Below are positions 1 to 8,201 of a stretch of DNA of 64,000 nucleotides, piece by piece. The stretch lies in NCBI GenBank assembly GCA_900539525.1, contig UQCM01000002.1, positions 1 through 64,000 of the forward strand, written 5' to 3'. The stretch comes from an uncultured Blautia sp. Its GTDB lineage: Bacteria > Bacillota > Clostridia > Lachnospirales > Lachnospiraceae. Positions within the stretch are counted from its first letter, which is position 1. Each line of letters opens with the position of its first letter. The position numbers and the translations under genes were made by a program. Below the pieces are notes generated by a model, which was not told the DNA's origin, ran no database searches, and saw nothing but the letters and a program-made list of their open reading frames with translations.

Positions 1-253
1 AGCCTTTTAAGGACTTTACAGCTTTATGGATACCGAACTGAGGGTCTACTTCCATCAGTATGTGTACATGGTCTGGCATGATTTCCATTTCCAGAATGTC
101 TACAGAAAGATTTGCAGCATACTCAAGGAGTAATTCCTTTAACCGGGCATCAACACCGCCCGTTAATACTTTTCGCCTATATTTAGGACACCATACCACA
201 TGATATTTACAGGAATAGACGACATTGTTGTTTGATTTATATGTTGTATTCAT
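1..253 (-). CDS. tnpA: IS200/IS605-family transposase TnpA, N-terminal part (runs off the window)
   Basis: The reading frame starts at the ATG whose complement lies at 251-253 and continues off the left edge, so only about 84 residues are visible. It begins MNTTYKSNNN, followed by YHVVWCPKYRRKVL and then the HUH pair in PDHVHILMEV. These are signatures of the Y1 single-strand transposase TnpA of IS200/IS605 elements, which excises and inserts single-stranded DNA at hairpin ends. The catalytic tyrosine lies beyond the window. A subterminal hairpin typical of the element's left end lies about 90 bp upstream. No TnpB can be seen. The family call is strong from the HUH motif; whether the gene is intact cannot be judged. 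Confidence 0.9.
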   Translation of the reverse strand, partial: MNTTYKSNNNVVYSCKYHVVWCPKYRRKVLTGGVDARLKELLLEYAANLSVDILEMEIMPDHVHILMEVDPQFGIHKAVKSLKG

Positions 254-344
254 GCATGTATTATACTACAATTCCAAATCTAATAAAAGTATGTATTTGT
301 CCATCTTCAATTACTTGCGTAAATTCGATGGACGTGTCTTATAT

Positions 345-365
345 CCCCATAGCTAAAGCTAGGGG
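345..365. repeat. Subterminal hairpin of the IS200/IS605 left end
   Basis: The segment reads CCCCATAGCT, then AA, then AGCTAGGGG. It is an imperfect palindrome with one bulged base, about 90 bp upstream of the tnpA start. IS200/IS605 elements carry such a hairpin at the left end, where TnpA binds. The element boundary probably lies a few bases further right, near 370-380, because the reading frame of the neighbouring broken gene stops making sense there. Confidence 0.65.
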
Positions 366-369
366 TTTT

Positions 370-782
370 ACGACACATTTGATAATGCAGACAATCAGCT
401 ATAATCACTTCAGATTTAGAACGAACCATCCTGTCCTTCATCATCCATGCAAATGGCTTAGCCACAAATGAATATGCCGGATATACAATATCAGTTTCTA
501 AGAAGTGCTGATGTAGAGGAGAATAATATTTCTTATACGGATGAATGATTGTTTTTACTAATTCATCCGGAGACATAAATGCAGATCCCTCACCAATACA
601 TGGTAATTCCTCTTCATGACCTGCCATGCATTGACCACACCATACTGCTTCTGCCCCGGCCTGCCATAGAGCACAGAATGCCCCTGAAAATAAAGATCAC
701 AGAAATCCCTCATCAGGCATTCAAACTCCTGAGGGTCTGAGGGGTGTGAGATTTTGTAGGTGGATAAAGATGGCATGGACAT
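370..782 (-). pseudogene. Broken gene with a restriction-endonuclease-like N-terminus, interrupted by the IS element
   Basis: A good ribosome site (AGGAGG) lies 5-11 nt before an ATG at 780-782, only about 16 bp after the capF stop. The first frame (558-782) contains SHPSDPQEFECLMRDFC and YGRPGQKQYGV. This resembles the start of Mrr-like nuclease domains found on NTPases and defence proteins (FE...C...GR.GQ.Q.GVD). Coding then continues in another frame (start of that part near 627, with HEEELPCIGEG and SPDELVKTI) until it meets the IS left end. The gene is therefore both frameshifted and cut by the insertion. The nuclease assignment rests on a short motif and is tentative. The remainder of the gene would lie on the far side of the IS. 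Confidence 0.5.
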
Positions 783-797
783 TCCTCCTAAATTCGC

Positions 798-1997
798 TTA
801 GACCGGCTCTCCAAAAGTATCCGGATGTGCCGGGTCAAATGATTCATTTGCCCACATGACAGTGACCAGATTCTCGGTATCTGATAAATTGATAATATTG
901 TGGGTATATCCCGGAAGCATATGGATTGCTTCAATCTTATCCCCGCTCACTTCAAATTCAATAATCTCATCCGATCCAATCTTCCTCTCCTGGATCAGTC
1001 CATGACCGGCAACAACAATAAAGAATTCCCACTTGGTATTATGCCAGTGCTGCCCTTTGGTAATGCCGGGTTTGCTGATATTCACGGAAAACTGGCCATT
1101 ATTTGCCGTTTTCAGCAGTTCTGTAAAAGAACCGCGGTCATCACAGTTCATCTTCAGCGCAAACTTCGTCTTCTCCTTCGGCAGGTAGCTCAAATACGTG
1201 GAATACAGCTTCTTTGCAAAACTGCCTGCCGGAATCTCCGGCATCATCAGGCTCTGCGGCTGATTCTTAAAGCTTTCCAGAAGATCCACGATCTCTCCCA
1301 GTGTGACTTTGTGTGAAACGGGCGCTGCACAGTATCTTCCATCCTCCGTAAGCACCGTCTCCACACCTTCAAACTCACAGTGATGTTCCTTCCCCTCCAG
1401 AGCATCCAGCATCTCCTCCACCAGATCATCAATATAGAGCAGCTCCAGCTCTGTGGAACGGTCATTTACCGTAAACTCCAGATCATTCGCCACTGCATTG
1501 CAGAAAGTAGCCACTGCAGAGTTGTAGTTCGGTCTGCACCACTTGCCGAAAAGATTCGGAAAACGGTACACCAGTACCCTGGCGCCCGTCTCTTTTCCAT
1601 AAGTAAAGAAAAGCTCCTCACCGGCCAGCTTGGACTTTCCATAATCGGATGTCCCGTACCTCCCGATCAGAGTAGCCTGGATCGAAGACGAAAGCATGAC
1701 CGGGCAGGTATTGTTATGCTTTTTCAAAAGTGCCAGCAGATCAGAGGCAAACCCGAAATTCCCTGCCATAAATTCCTCATCATTCTTCGGACGGTTCACT
1801 CCCGCCAGATTGAACACAAAGTCCGCTTTCTCACAGTAGCCGTCCAGAAGCTCAGGATCCGTATCAATGTCATACTCAAAAATTTCATCGATTACCATTC
1901 CCGGTCTGGTCCTGTTCTTATTTTCCTTTATATTTTTAAGATTTGCCACAAGGTTCTTTCCCACAAAGCCTTTGGCTCCTGTTATCAGAATCTTCAT
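798..1997 (-). CDS. capF: UDP-L-FucNAc pathway reductase with C-terminal cupin (CapF/FnlB)
   Basis: Length 399 aa. The N-terminal part is an SDR fold: nucleotide-binding GAKGFVGKNL near residue 7 and a YxxxK pair in SDYGKSK near residue 120. The C-terminal 110 residues form a cupin with metal-ligand-like motifs (GQHWHNTKWEFF and a later HMLPGYTHNI). This two-domain layout is that of CapF/FnlB, which acts after CapE to make the UDP-6-deoxy-L-talose intermediate that CapG epimerises to UDP-L-FucNAc. CapE (5308-6342) and CapG (3297-4466) are in the same operon. The gene follows the nucleotidyltransferase with a 17-bp gap. It lies in the less AT-rich flank, not in the serotype-specific block. Confidence 0.9.
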   Translation of the reverse strand: MKILITGAKGFVGKNLVANLKNIKENKNRTRPGMVIDEIFEYDIDTDPELLDGYCEKADFVFNLAGVNRPKNDEEFMAGNFGFASDLLALLKKHNNTCPVMLSSSIQATLIGRYGTSDYGKSKLAGEELFFTYGKETGARVLVYRFPNLFGKWCRPNYNSAVATFCNAVANDLEFTVNDRSTELELLYIDDLVEEMLDALEGKEHHCEFEGVETVLTEDGRYCAAPVSHKVTLGEIVDLLESFKNQPQSLMMPEIPAGSFAKKLYSTYLSYLPKEKTKFALKMNCDDRGSFTELLKTANNGQFSVNISKPGITKGQHWHNTKWEFFIVVAGHGLIQERKIGSDEIIEFEVSGDKIEAIHMLPGYTHNIINLSDTENLVTVMWANESFDPAHPDTFGEPV

Positions 1998-2014
1998 CTT
2001 CCTCTCCTCACCCT

Positions 2015-3220
2015 CTACCTTTTCCTTCTGTGCTCAAAAAGCCCGAACTGTTCATAGATCCTTTTTCGCTCTCTGGCGCCCGTCACCATTTTGTTCAGAT
2101 TCATCTTCTTTCGTTTTCCGCTCATGATGAGCCAGACCTGTCTGCCTCCCACGATGATCCATCCCAAAGGCAGCAGGATCCTGTATTTCTTTGTCAGCGG
2201 CATATGGACCAGAACTGCCTCATTCATCGATGTCACCAGCTGCGCCAGCATGGACCGGTCACCGACTCCATGCTTTCCTCTGCTGGATATTAAATACGCC
2301 TGATTGGATCGCTCCTTATCCTTATGGCCGAAATTCCCGCCTCCGAGAATATCATCCATCATCGCTTTCAGCAATTCATCATCCACATCTTCCATGGCCC
2401 ATTCCTGCTTTGGCATACCGAGATACCTGACAGACAGCTGTGTCAGCAGCTGTGCAAATCTCCACATTCCTATGTCCTGCAGGCAGTCCTTCAATATCCC
2501 CGGAACATCCACCGAATGAGCAAATACCGCCCAGTCGCACAGATGACGAAGTCCGATCCCCTCACCGGTCATATGATGGCTGGTATGGATCAGAATGATC
2601 AGGCCGTGATGAAACGCATCCGGTATCATCATATCACCGGCATTTGTATGATAGGGAATGGCCGTTTCAATCGTATCCGATAAGTAGCTCCTTACCTTCT
2701 CCCCCGCCTCCCCGGAAGGGATACCCGACGGCTCAAAATGCATCTCCAGGTGTATTTTCCCTTTCCGGTACACGATATGGCAGACGTGTTCTTCCTCCCA
2801 TTTTTCAAATCCGCTGCTTTCCAATACCTCTCCCGCATGCCCGATCTCATCCGGAGACACCAGAAAATCCACATCACCCAGTCCTCTCAGAACAGGCTTT
2901 TCATAATAAGACGCCGATGCACAGCCTTTCAATATTACATAGGGGATATGTGCCTGTCCGAGCATCGTATGAACGAGTGTATGATCGTGAGTCACTCTGA
3001 CATTATTCGTAAAGTTGGCTCTCGCACTATTCTCTATCCTGCGCCTTAATTCCTCGTTTACGGAATACGGAAAATCAGCAAATACAATTGCCGGCACTGC
3101 CTGCATCCGTGCTTCCTTATACACGTCCTCCCAGTTGACCGTATCCGGGATCTCTTTCCTGCTGTGAAACAGGTTTTCTGCTAACAATGATAATAAAACA
3201 TCCTGAGCGCTATTCACCAT
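2015..3220 (-). CDS. NTP_transf_5-type nucleotidyltransferase family protein
   Basis: Length 401 aa. The core motif lies near residues 93-125: VILKGCASASYYEKP followed by RGLGDVDFLV. This is the KG...R...GD(V/I)D pattern of the nucleotidyltransferase family Pfam calls NTP_transf_5. Family members are found in polysaccharide loci and in some lasso-peptide clusters together with HPr-kinase-like proteins. Here a PqqD-like gene and an HPr-kinase-like gene begin the same locus 35 kb upstream. The C-terminus is very basic (KRKKMNLNKM, HRRKR) and has one possible hydrophobic segment (ILLPLGWIIVGG), so membrane association is possible. Substrate unknown. It lies between capG and capF. Confidence 0.7.
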   Translation of the reverse strand: MVNSAQDVLLSLLAENLFHSRKEIPDTVNWEDVYKEARMQAVPAIVFADFPYSVNEELRRRIENSARANFTNNVRVTHDHTLVHTMLGQAHIPYVILKGCASASYYEKPVLRGLGDVDFLVSPDEIGHAGEVLESSGFEKWEEEHVCHIVYRKGKIHLEMHFEPSGIPSGEAGEKVRSYLSDTIETAIPYHTNAGDMMIPDAFHHGLIILIHTSHHMTGEGIGLRHLCDWAVFAHSVDVPGILKDCLQDIGMWRFAQLLTQLSVRYLGMPKQEWAMEDVDDELLKAMMDDILGGGNFGHKDKERSNQAYLISSRGKHGVGDRSMLAQLVTSMNEAVLVHMPLTKKYRILLPLGWIIVGGRQVWLIMSGKRKKMNLNKMVTGARERKRIYEQFGLFEHRRKR

Positions 3221-3257
3221 CCGTCTCCTTCCATATTCCTGCCCTGTGTCATCATGT

Positions 3258-3307
3258 ATTAAAACTCTTCAGAGTCCATTCGCGAAATCGCTTCTGCTAG
3301 GCTTTTC
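3258..3307. repeat. Dispersed ~49-nt repeat, copy 1 (overlaps the capG stop)
   Basis: This aligns without gaps, for most of its length, to segments at 43742-43791 and 53642-53690. The shared core is CATTCGC(A/G)AAATC followed by a pyrimidine run and GGCTTTTC. On the minus strand it covers the last capG codons and the stop. See the finding on this family. Confidence 0.6.
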
Positions 3308-4466
3308 TCCATACCATCTTATTGACAACTCCTGTATAGCTCTGGATAATCTTTACCACCTTATCCGATACATTCTCATCTACATAATCAGGTACCGGAA
3401 TCCCCAGATCTTTGTTCCTGTTCATCTCAACTGCCACATCCACTGCCTGCAGCAGACTGTCCCCATCAATACCCGCCAGAATAAAGCATGCCTTATCAAG
3501 CGCCTCCGGCCGCTCCGTGCTCGTCCGGATACATACCGCCGGAAACGGATGTCCGACCGATGTAAAGAAGGAACTCTCCTCCGGTAAAGTCCCGGAATCC
3601 GATACCACGGCAAAGGCATTCATCTGTAAACAGTTATAGTCATGGAATCCCAGCGGCTCATGCTGAATCACTCTTTCATCCAATTGGAATCCGGATGCCT
3701 GCAGCCGGTTCCTGCTCCTTGGATGACAGCTGTACAGGATCGGCATATCATACTTTTCCGCCATTTTGTTGATCGCAGTAAAGAGACTCGTGAAATTCTT
3801 CTCTGTATCAATATTCTCCTCACGGTGGGCAGAAAGCAGGATATATTTCCCCTTCTCAAGCCCCAGCCTCTCATGAATATCGCTTGCCTGGATCTTCTCC
3901 AGGTTGTCATGAAGCACTTCCGCCATCGGTGAGCCTGTCACATAGGTCCGCTCCTTCGGCAGGCCACAGTCCGCCAGATAGCGGCGTGCATGCTCCGAAT
4001 ATGCCATATTTACATCTGAAATAATATCCACGATCCGGCGGTTCGTCTCCTCCGGCAGACACTCATCCTTACACCGGTTCCCCGCCTCCATATGGAAGAT
4101 CGGAATATGCAGACGTTTCGCACCGATCACCGACAGACAGGAGTTCGTGTCCCCAAGCACCAGAACTGCGTCCGGACGGATCTCCACCATCAGCTCATAA
4201 GATCTGGCAATGATATTTCCCATCGTCTCGCCCAGATCTTTCCCCACAGCATCCAGATACACTTCCGGGTCTTCCAGCTCCAGATCATGAAAAAACACAC
4301 CATTCAGATTGTAATCATAATTCTGCCCCGTGTGCGCCAATATCGTATCAAAATACTTCCTGCACTTCCTGATCACTGCCGCCAGACGGATAATCTCCGG
4401 CCGCGTTCCCACAATAATCAATAATTTTAACTTTCCATTGTTTTTAAATGAAACTTTGTTTTCCAT
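3297..4466 (-). CDS. capG: UDP-N-acetyl-L-fucosamine synthase, WecB-type 2-epimerase (CapG/FnlC)
   Basis: Length 389 aa, the usual size for non-hydrolysing UDP-GlcNAc 2-epimerase-like enzymes. Visible motifs are GTRPEIIRLA (about residue 20), HTGQNYDYNL, GDTNSCL, HMEAGNR, PEETNRR, SAHREENID and SDSGTLPEESSF. In the CapE-CapF-CapG route this enzyme converts the UDP-6-deoxy-L-talose intermediate to UDP-L-FucNAc. CapE and CapF are both present in the operon, so the FucNAc role is preferred over a generic WecB role. The last codons and stop overlap a dispersed repeat. The gene follows the small acetyltransferase with a 14-bp gap. Confidence 0.88.
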   Translation of the reverse strand: MENKVSFKNNGKLKLLIIVGTRPEIIRLAAVIRKCRKYFDTILAHTGQNYDYNLNGVFFHDLELEDPEVYLDAVGKDLGETMGNIIARSYELMVEIRPDAVLVLGDTNSCLSVIGAKRLHIPIFHMEAGNRCKDECLPEETNRRIVDIISDVNMAYSEHARRYLADCGLPKERTYVTGSPMAEVLHDNLEKIQASDIHERLGLEKGKYILLSAHREENIDTEKNFTSLFTAINKMAEKYDMPILYSCHPRSRNRLQASGFQLDERVIQHEPLGFHDYNCLQMNAFAVVSDSGTLPEESSFFTSVGHPFPAVCIRTSTERPEALDKACFILAGIDGDSLLQAVDVAVEMNRNKDLGIPVPDYVDENVSDKVVKIIQSYTGVVNKMVWRKA

Positions 4467-4480
4467 CCTCGCTTCCTCCG

Positions 4481-4990
4481 TTAGACCGGGTAAGTACTGC
4501 GGGCAATCACTTCCCCGGATTCAATTTTTGTACATCGTGGAATATCATTCTCCGCCTTAACGATCGCACCCGGGCCGACATGAACGCCTTCCCCCAGCAC
4601 ACATCCGTGATCCACGATCGCACCGCAGTTGATGATACACGCCATTCTGACATGAACACCTGTATTGACGATTGCATGGGGAAGGACTACACAGCCGTTC
4701 TCGATAATCGCAGTCGGACTGACATACGCTGTCGGATGAATGATTCTTGCCAGCTTAATCCCTGCTTCCACGAAAGTCCTCTCCCACTTTAGACGGCTCT
4801 CATTATTTCCAAATGCCGGATACATCTCTGTATCCGGCCCCATATACTTCAGATATTCCGAACATTTAGCGGCTGCCTCTTTCGCACGATCATCCAAAAA
4901 CAGGATCTCATCATAGCAGCCACACTGCCTTGCCACATCGGCCACCGTCTGCCCGTGCCCGCCGGCACCCAGAATCACCAGTCGTTTCAT
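4481..4990 (-). CDS. PglD/NeuD-type hexapeptide-repeat acetyltransferase
   Basis: Length 169 aa, short for the family. The N-terminus has the PglD-type Rossmann start VILGAGGHGQTVADVA, with a compact N-domain. The rest is a left-handed beta-helix with hexapeptide periodicity (VVLPHAIV, INCGAIVDHGCVLGEGVHVG, PGAIV). Such enzymes acetylate amino or hydroxyl groups of nucleotide-activated or free sugars (PglD: 4-amino group of UDP-4-amino sugars; NeuD: sialic acid). It lies on the old flank between the capE remnant and capG, so it probably belonged with the previous glycan. The substrate cannot be read from sequence. Confidence 0.75.
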   Translation of the reverse strand: MKRLVILGAGGHGQTVADVARQCGCYDEILFLDDRAKEAAAKCSEYLKYMGPDTEMYPAFGNNESRLKWERTFVEAGIKLARIIHPTAYVSPTAIIENGCVVLPHAIVNTGVHVRMACIINCGAIVDHGCVLGEGVHVGPGAIVKAENDIPRCTKIESGEVIARSTYPV

Positions 4991-5013
4991 GAATATACCT
5001 CATTGTAAAAAAT

Positions 5014-5154
5014 TTATTTTCCACTCTCCATTGCTTTCAGCTGCTCCCGGACATAATCAGTGGTGAGTATCTTCTTTACGGTTCCCTCCACATCCAGCCG
5101 TACTGTGTTATGACTGGTATAGGACTCGTCCGCCTCGGTATGTACCTGTCCTTC
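5014..5154 (-). pseudogene. C-terminal remnant of a second CapE/FnlA-type dehydratase
   Basis: After an in-frame TAG (5155-5157) the frame encodes about 46 residues ending at TAA 5014-5016. They include EADESYTSHNT, VRLDVEG and DYVREQLK. The intact CapE next door ends with TEFNSNNTRLLNKEE and YIQERLAEE; the remnant aligns with it position by position (S-NT-RL...Y(I/V)(Q/R)E). So this is the tail of a homologous but different capE, 24 bp upstream of the acetyltransferase in operon order. There is no start codon or ribosome site of its own. It marks one junction of the block exchange. Confidence 0.8.
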
Positions 5155-5157
5155 CTA

Positions 5158-5307
5158 TCTGTATTTCGCCTAACCATCTGCCGGACTGAATCAAACATCT
5201 CCCACTAACCTGTGACAGTTACCAATCCGTTGCTCACCGCACACCCCGTGAAGGTTGTTAGTTTGATGCGGCATATCCGGCTTGGTTGTCCTCGCCGGTT
5301 TGCGTTA
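5158..5307. other. Non-coding junction segment with nested inverted repeats
   Basis: There is no plausible coding between the capE remnant and the intact capE. The segment contains nested complementary stretches: CCGG (5181) with CCGG (5277), ATCAAAC (5190-5196) with GTTTGAT (5261-5267), and AACC (5207) with GGTT (5253). An imperfect stem of about 90 nt could therefore form. It may be a scar of the recombination or of a lost mobile element. I do not recognise it. Confidence 0.4.
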
Positions 5308-6342
5308 TTACTCCTCAGCCAGTCTTTCCTGTATATATGTAAGCTCCAGCATCTTAGCCTTAATCTCTTCTTTGTTGAGAAGTCTTGTATTATTGCTATT
5401 AAACTCGGTCAGAGTATTTCTCTCTGCATCGCCGTCTCTAAAGTATTTATCATAGTTTAAACCACGATTGTCTGCAGGCACACGGTAGAATTCGCCAAGA
5501 TCAATAGCCTTAGCACATTCCTCGTTGGTAAGCAGTGTCTCGTACATTTTCTCACCATGACGAATACCGATAACCTTGATATCCTCTTTCTTCCCACCGA
5601 ACATCTCACAAACTGCTTCTGCCTGTAGACCGATGGAGCAAGCTGGTGCTTTCATAATAAGAAGATCTCCATTCTCGCCGTGTTCGAATGCGTAAAGAAC
5701 AAGATCCACAGCTTCCTCAAGACTCATGATAAAACGAGTCATGTTGGGTTCGGTAACTGTAATAGGATTGCCTGCCTTAATCTGATCGATCCACAGTGGG
5801 ATAACAGAACCACGGCTGCACATTACATTACCATAGCGTGTGCAACAGATCTTTGTCTTACCACTGTAACGGCTCTTAGCGATAGCCACAGACTCTTCCA
5901 GAGATTTCGATTTACCCATTGCATTGATCGGGTATGCTGCTTTATCAGTTGAAAGGCAGATAACTGCCTCAACACCTTCCTCAATCGCTGCAGTAAGGAC
6001 ATTATCCGTACCGATTATGTTAGTTTTTACAGCTTCCATCGGAAAGAACTCACAGGATGGAACCTGCTTTAATGCAGCTGCATGGAAGATGTAGTCAACA
6101 CCATGCATTGCATTCTTGCAAGACTGAAGATCTCTAACGTCTCCGATATAGAATTTAATCTTGTCCGCTACTTCAGGCATACGTACCTGGAAATCATGAC
6201 GCATATCATCCTGTTTCTTCTCGTCACGGCTGAAAACACGGATTTCTCCTATGTCCGTCTGTAAAAAACGGTTTAATACTACATTTCCAAAACTGCCGGT
6301 TCCTCCGGTAATCATTAGTGTTTTGTTTTTAAATAAAGACAT
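5308..6342 (-). CDS. capE: UDP-GlcNAc 4,6-dehydratase/5-epimerase (CapE/FnlA), first step to UDP-L-FucNAc
   Basis: Length 344 aa. It has the SDR nucleotide site GGTGSFGNVVL (about residue 13), HAAALKQVPSCEFFPMEA, and STDKAAYPINAMGKSK, in which Met replaces the usual Tyr of the SDR YxxxK pair, as in CapD/CapE/FlaA1-type enzymes. RYGNVMCSRGSVIP and MTRFIMS follow. CapE performs 4,6-dehydration and 5-epimerisation of UDP-GlcNAc, supplying CapF and CapG. It starts 1 nt after the legF stop and closes the AT-rich block. A fragment of a second capE lies immediately downstream, so this copy probably arrived with the block. Confidence 0.9.
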   Translation of the reverse strand: MSLFKNKTLMITGGTGSFGNVVLNRFLQTDIGEIRVFSRDEKKQDDMRHDFQVRMPEVADKIKFYIGDVRDLQSCKNAMHGVDYIFHAAALKQVPSCEFFPMEAVKTNIIGTDNVLTAAIEEGVEAVICLSTDKAAYPINAMGKSKSLEESVAIAKSRYSGKTKICCTRYGNVMCSRGSVIPLWIDQIKAGNPITVTEPNMTRFIMSLEEAVDLVLYAFEHGENGDLLIMKAPACSIGLQAEAVCEMFGGKKEDIKVIGIRHGEKMYETLLTNEECAKAIDLGEFYRVPADNRGLNYDKYFRDGDAERNTLTEFNSNNTRLLNKEEIKAKMLELTYIQERLAEE

Positions 6343-6343
6343 T

Positions 6344-7033
6344 TTATTCTCTCCTTTTGCTATTTAGATACCATTCCGCTAATTCGAAATCCTCAATTGT
6401 ATCAATATCCACACTATTTCTTTGATCCATAATCACAGCGTATTCTTTTTCATCTAGCAAAGTAATATTTTCTCCATAACAGATTCGTTTTATATAAATA
6501 GCACCATTAAGCCGAAAATACTTACTCAGTTTTTGACGCGGAACATTAACAAGATTTTTTCTAAACTCAAAAAGCGATTGATCTTCATCAAGCATCATCG
6601 TCCATAATGGTGAATGATCAACTTCACATACAGAAGTAACAGCATCTGCATTTTTATCATGCATCAACTCATAAGCTGCTAAAATGTCTTCTGTTTTTCT
6701 TAATGGCGAAGTTGGTTGCAACAGACAAACTGTATCAAAGTATTGTCCGTTCTCCATATATTTGGCGAGAACTTCCAATACAACTCCCCAACTGTCAGCA
6801 TCATCACCGCTTTGCTCATTTGATCGAAGAAAAGGAACCGATGCGCCACATTTTCTCGCAATGCCAGCATATTCGTTACTATCTGTACTTACCATAACTT
6901 CATCAAACAAACCAGAATCAACCGCAGTATCAACGCTATAAGCCAACAGTGGCTTTCCATTCAATTCCTTAATATTTTTATCTTTCAATCCCTTTGATCC
7001 ACATCTCGCCGGGATTATTGCTATATTCTTCAT
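6344..7033 (-). CDS. legF: CMP-nonulosonate cytidylyltransferase (CMP-legionaminate synthase, NeuA/LegF-type)
   Basis: The start is set at MKNIAIIPAR (ATG complement 7031-7033), which sits after a GAGG site and 1 bp after the legG stop; an upstream in-frame ATG would lie inside legG. Length 229 aa. The CTP-binding signature is IIPARCGSKGLKDKNI, followed by LLQPTSPLR and a C-terminal DIDTIEDFELAEWYL. Family enzymes activate a nine-carbon nonulosonic acid as its CMP sugar. LegB, LegC and PtmE homologues upstream favour legionaminic acid over Neu5Ac; the enzyme alone does not discriminate. Confidence 0.88.
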   Translation of the reverse strand: MKNIAIIPARCGSKGLKDKNIKELNGKPLLAYSVDTAVDSGLFDEVMVSTDSNEYAGIARKCGASVPFLRSNEQSGDDADSWGVVLEVLAKYMENGQYFDTVCLLQPTSPLRKTEDILAAYELMHDKNADAVTSVCEVDHSPLWTMMLDEDQSLFEFRKNLVNVPRQKLSKYFRLNGAIYIKRICYGENITLLDEKEYAVIMDQRNSVDIDTIEDFELAEWYLNSKRRE

Positions 7034-7034
7034 T

Positions 7035-8201
7035 TTATGCCTCGATGTCATAGAATTTTTTCTTTAAATCAATTGCATCAGCTCCAACAACTGCTACCAC
7101 TTTAGCTGCTATTTGCTCTGCAGCATGACCATTACCATACGGACTTACAACTTTTTTACAAACCTCTCGAAAATCAGGTTGCAATGCTTGCTTTATAGCT
7201 TTTTCTATACTACCTGAGTCTTCATTACAATTAATAATACTTTCTGACTGTAAACGTCCTCTCTGTCTGTTTCCGATATTAATTGATGGTATTCCAAATG
7301 CAGGAGTCTCAATAATTCCGCTTGAAGAATTCCCTAAAACAAACTCGGCAGATTTCATCAATGACAAATATCGGACAACACCTAATGAAGGGTATACATG
7401 AAGATTTTCTATATGTTCTTGTGCTTCATCAAGGAGTTCGTTTATATGATATCCCCCTTGGTCAGCATTTGATTTTGTAACAATGAACTCTATTTCACTC
7501 GTATTCTTTATTGCTTCAAGAAAATGACCAATCATGTCATCCACACTGTTGTTCTCCATAGTAACAGGATGATACGTACAAATCGCATACTTACAATCAC
7601 ATAATCCCAATGAATTAAGCACCTCATCTTTTGGCATATTTGAGAGGCGTAAAATATTATCAATACTTGTAGATCCATAATTGTAAACACGTTCAGGATT
7701 TTCACCAAGTTGAATTATTCTTTTATAGCTTTCTGTATTCGAAGGAAAATGAAGATAACTCATTTTTGTAATCGAATGTCGAATCCACTCATCTATTGCG
7801 CCTTCGGTTGTATCTCCACCACAGATATGAAATATTGGTATACGTGTATTTCCGGCAGCAATAGCTATTGCCAACATTTCATATCTATCCCCAAGAATCA
7901 CAATTCCTCTATATTTCTTCTCTACAAATAATTCTGTAAACTTTTCTAATGTTACAGCCTGATTATGCGAGATATTTCCCGCACTTTCTGATCCTACTGG
8001 AATTGAAATAGTCTCATCTATGCGAACATTATTTTTCTCTATCTCATCAATTGTATGTCCATACTCATCACTTAAGTGAGTGCCAGTAACAATGACTTCA
8101 ATTTTTAAGATATTAGTTTCGTATTCTCTCAATGAATTGATCACCGGCAAGAGAAGCCCAAACTCTGCTCTCGTCGAAGTAATAACTGCTATTCGTTTCA
8201 T
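7035..8201 (-). CDS. legG: Hydrolysing 2-epimerase of the legionaminic acid pathway (LegG/NeuC family)
   Basis: Length 388 aa. Motifs are TSTRAEFGLL at the N-terminus, VILGDRYEMLA, CGGDTTEGAIDEWIRH and NSSSGIIETPAFG. These define the hydrolysing UDP/GDP-HexNAc 2-epimerases. LegG releases 2,4-diacetamido-2,4,6-trideoxymannose from the nucleotide-linked precursor made by LegB, LegC and LegH. NeuC (ManNAc from UDP-GlcNAc) is the alternative, but the surrounding genes fit legionaminic acid. The start overlaps the legI stop by 4 nt (ATGA), indicating translational coupling. Confidence 0.88.
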   Translation of the reverse strand: MKRIAVITSTRAEFGLLLPVINSLREYETNILKIEVIVTGTHLSDEYGHTIDEIEKNNVRIDETISIPVGSESAGNISHNQAVTLEKFTELFVEKKYRGIVILGDRYEMLAIAIAAGNTRIPIFHICGGDTTEGAIDEWIRHSITKMSYLHFPSNTESYKRIIQLGENPERVYNYGSTSIDNILRLSNMPKDEVLNSLGLCDCKYAICTYHPVTMENNSVDDMIGHFLEAIKNTSEIEFIVTKSNADQGGYHINELLDEAQEHIENLHVYPSLGVVRYLSLMKSAEFVLGNSSSGIIETPAFGIPSINIGNRQRGRLQSESIINCNEDSGSIEKAIKQALQPDFREVCKKVVSPYGNGHAAEQIAAKVVAVVGADAIDLKKKFYDIEA

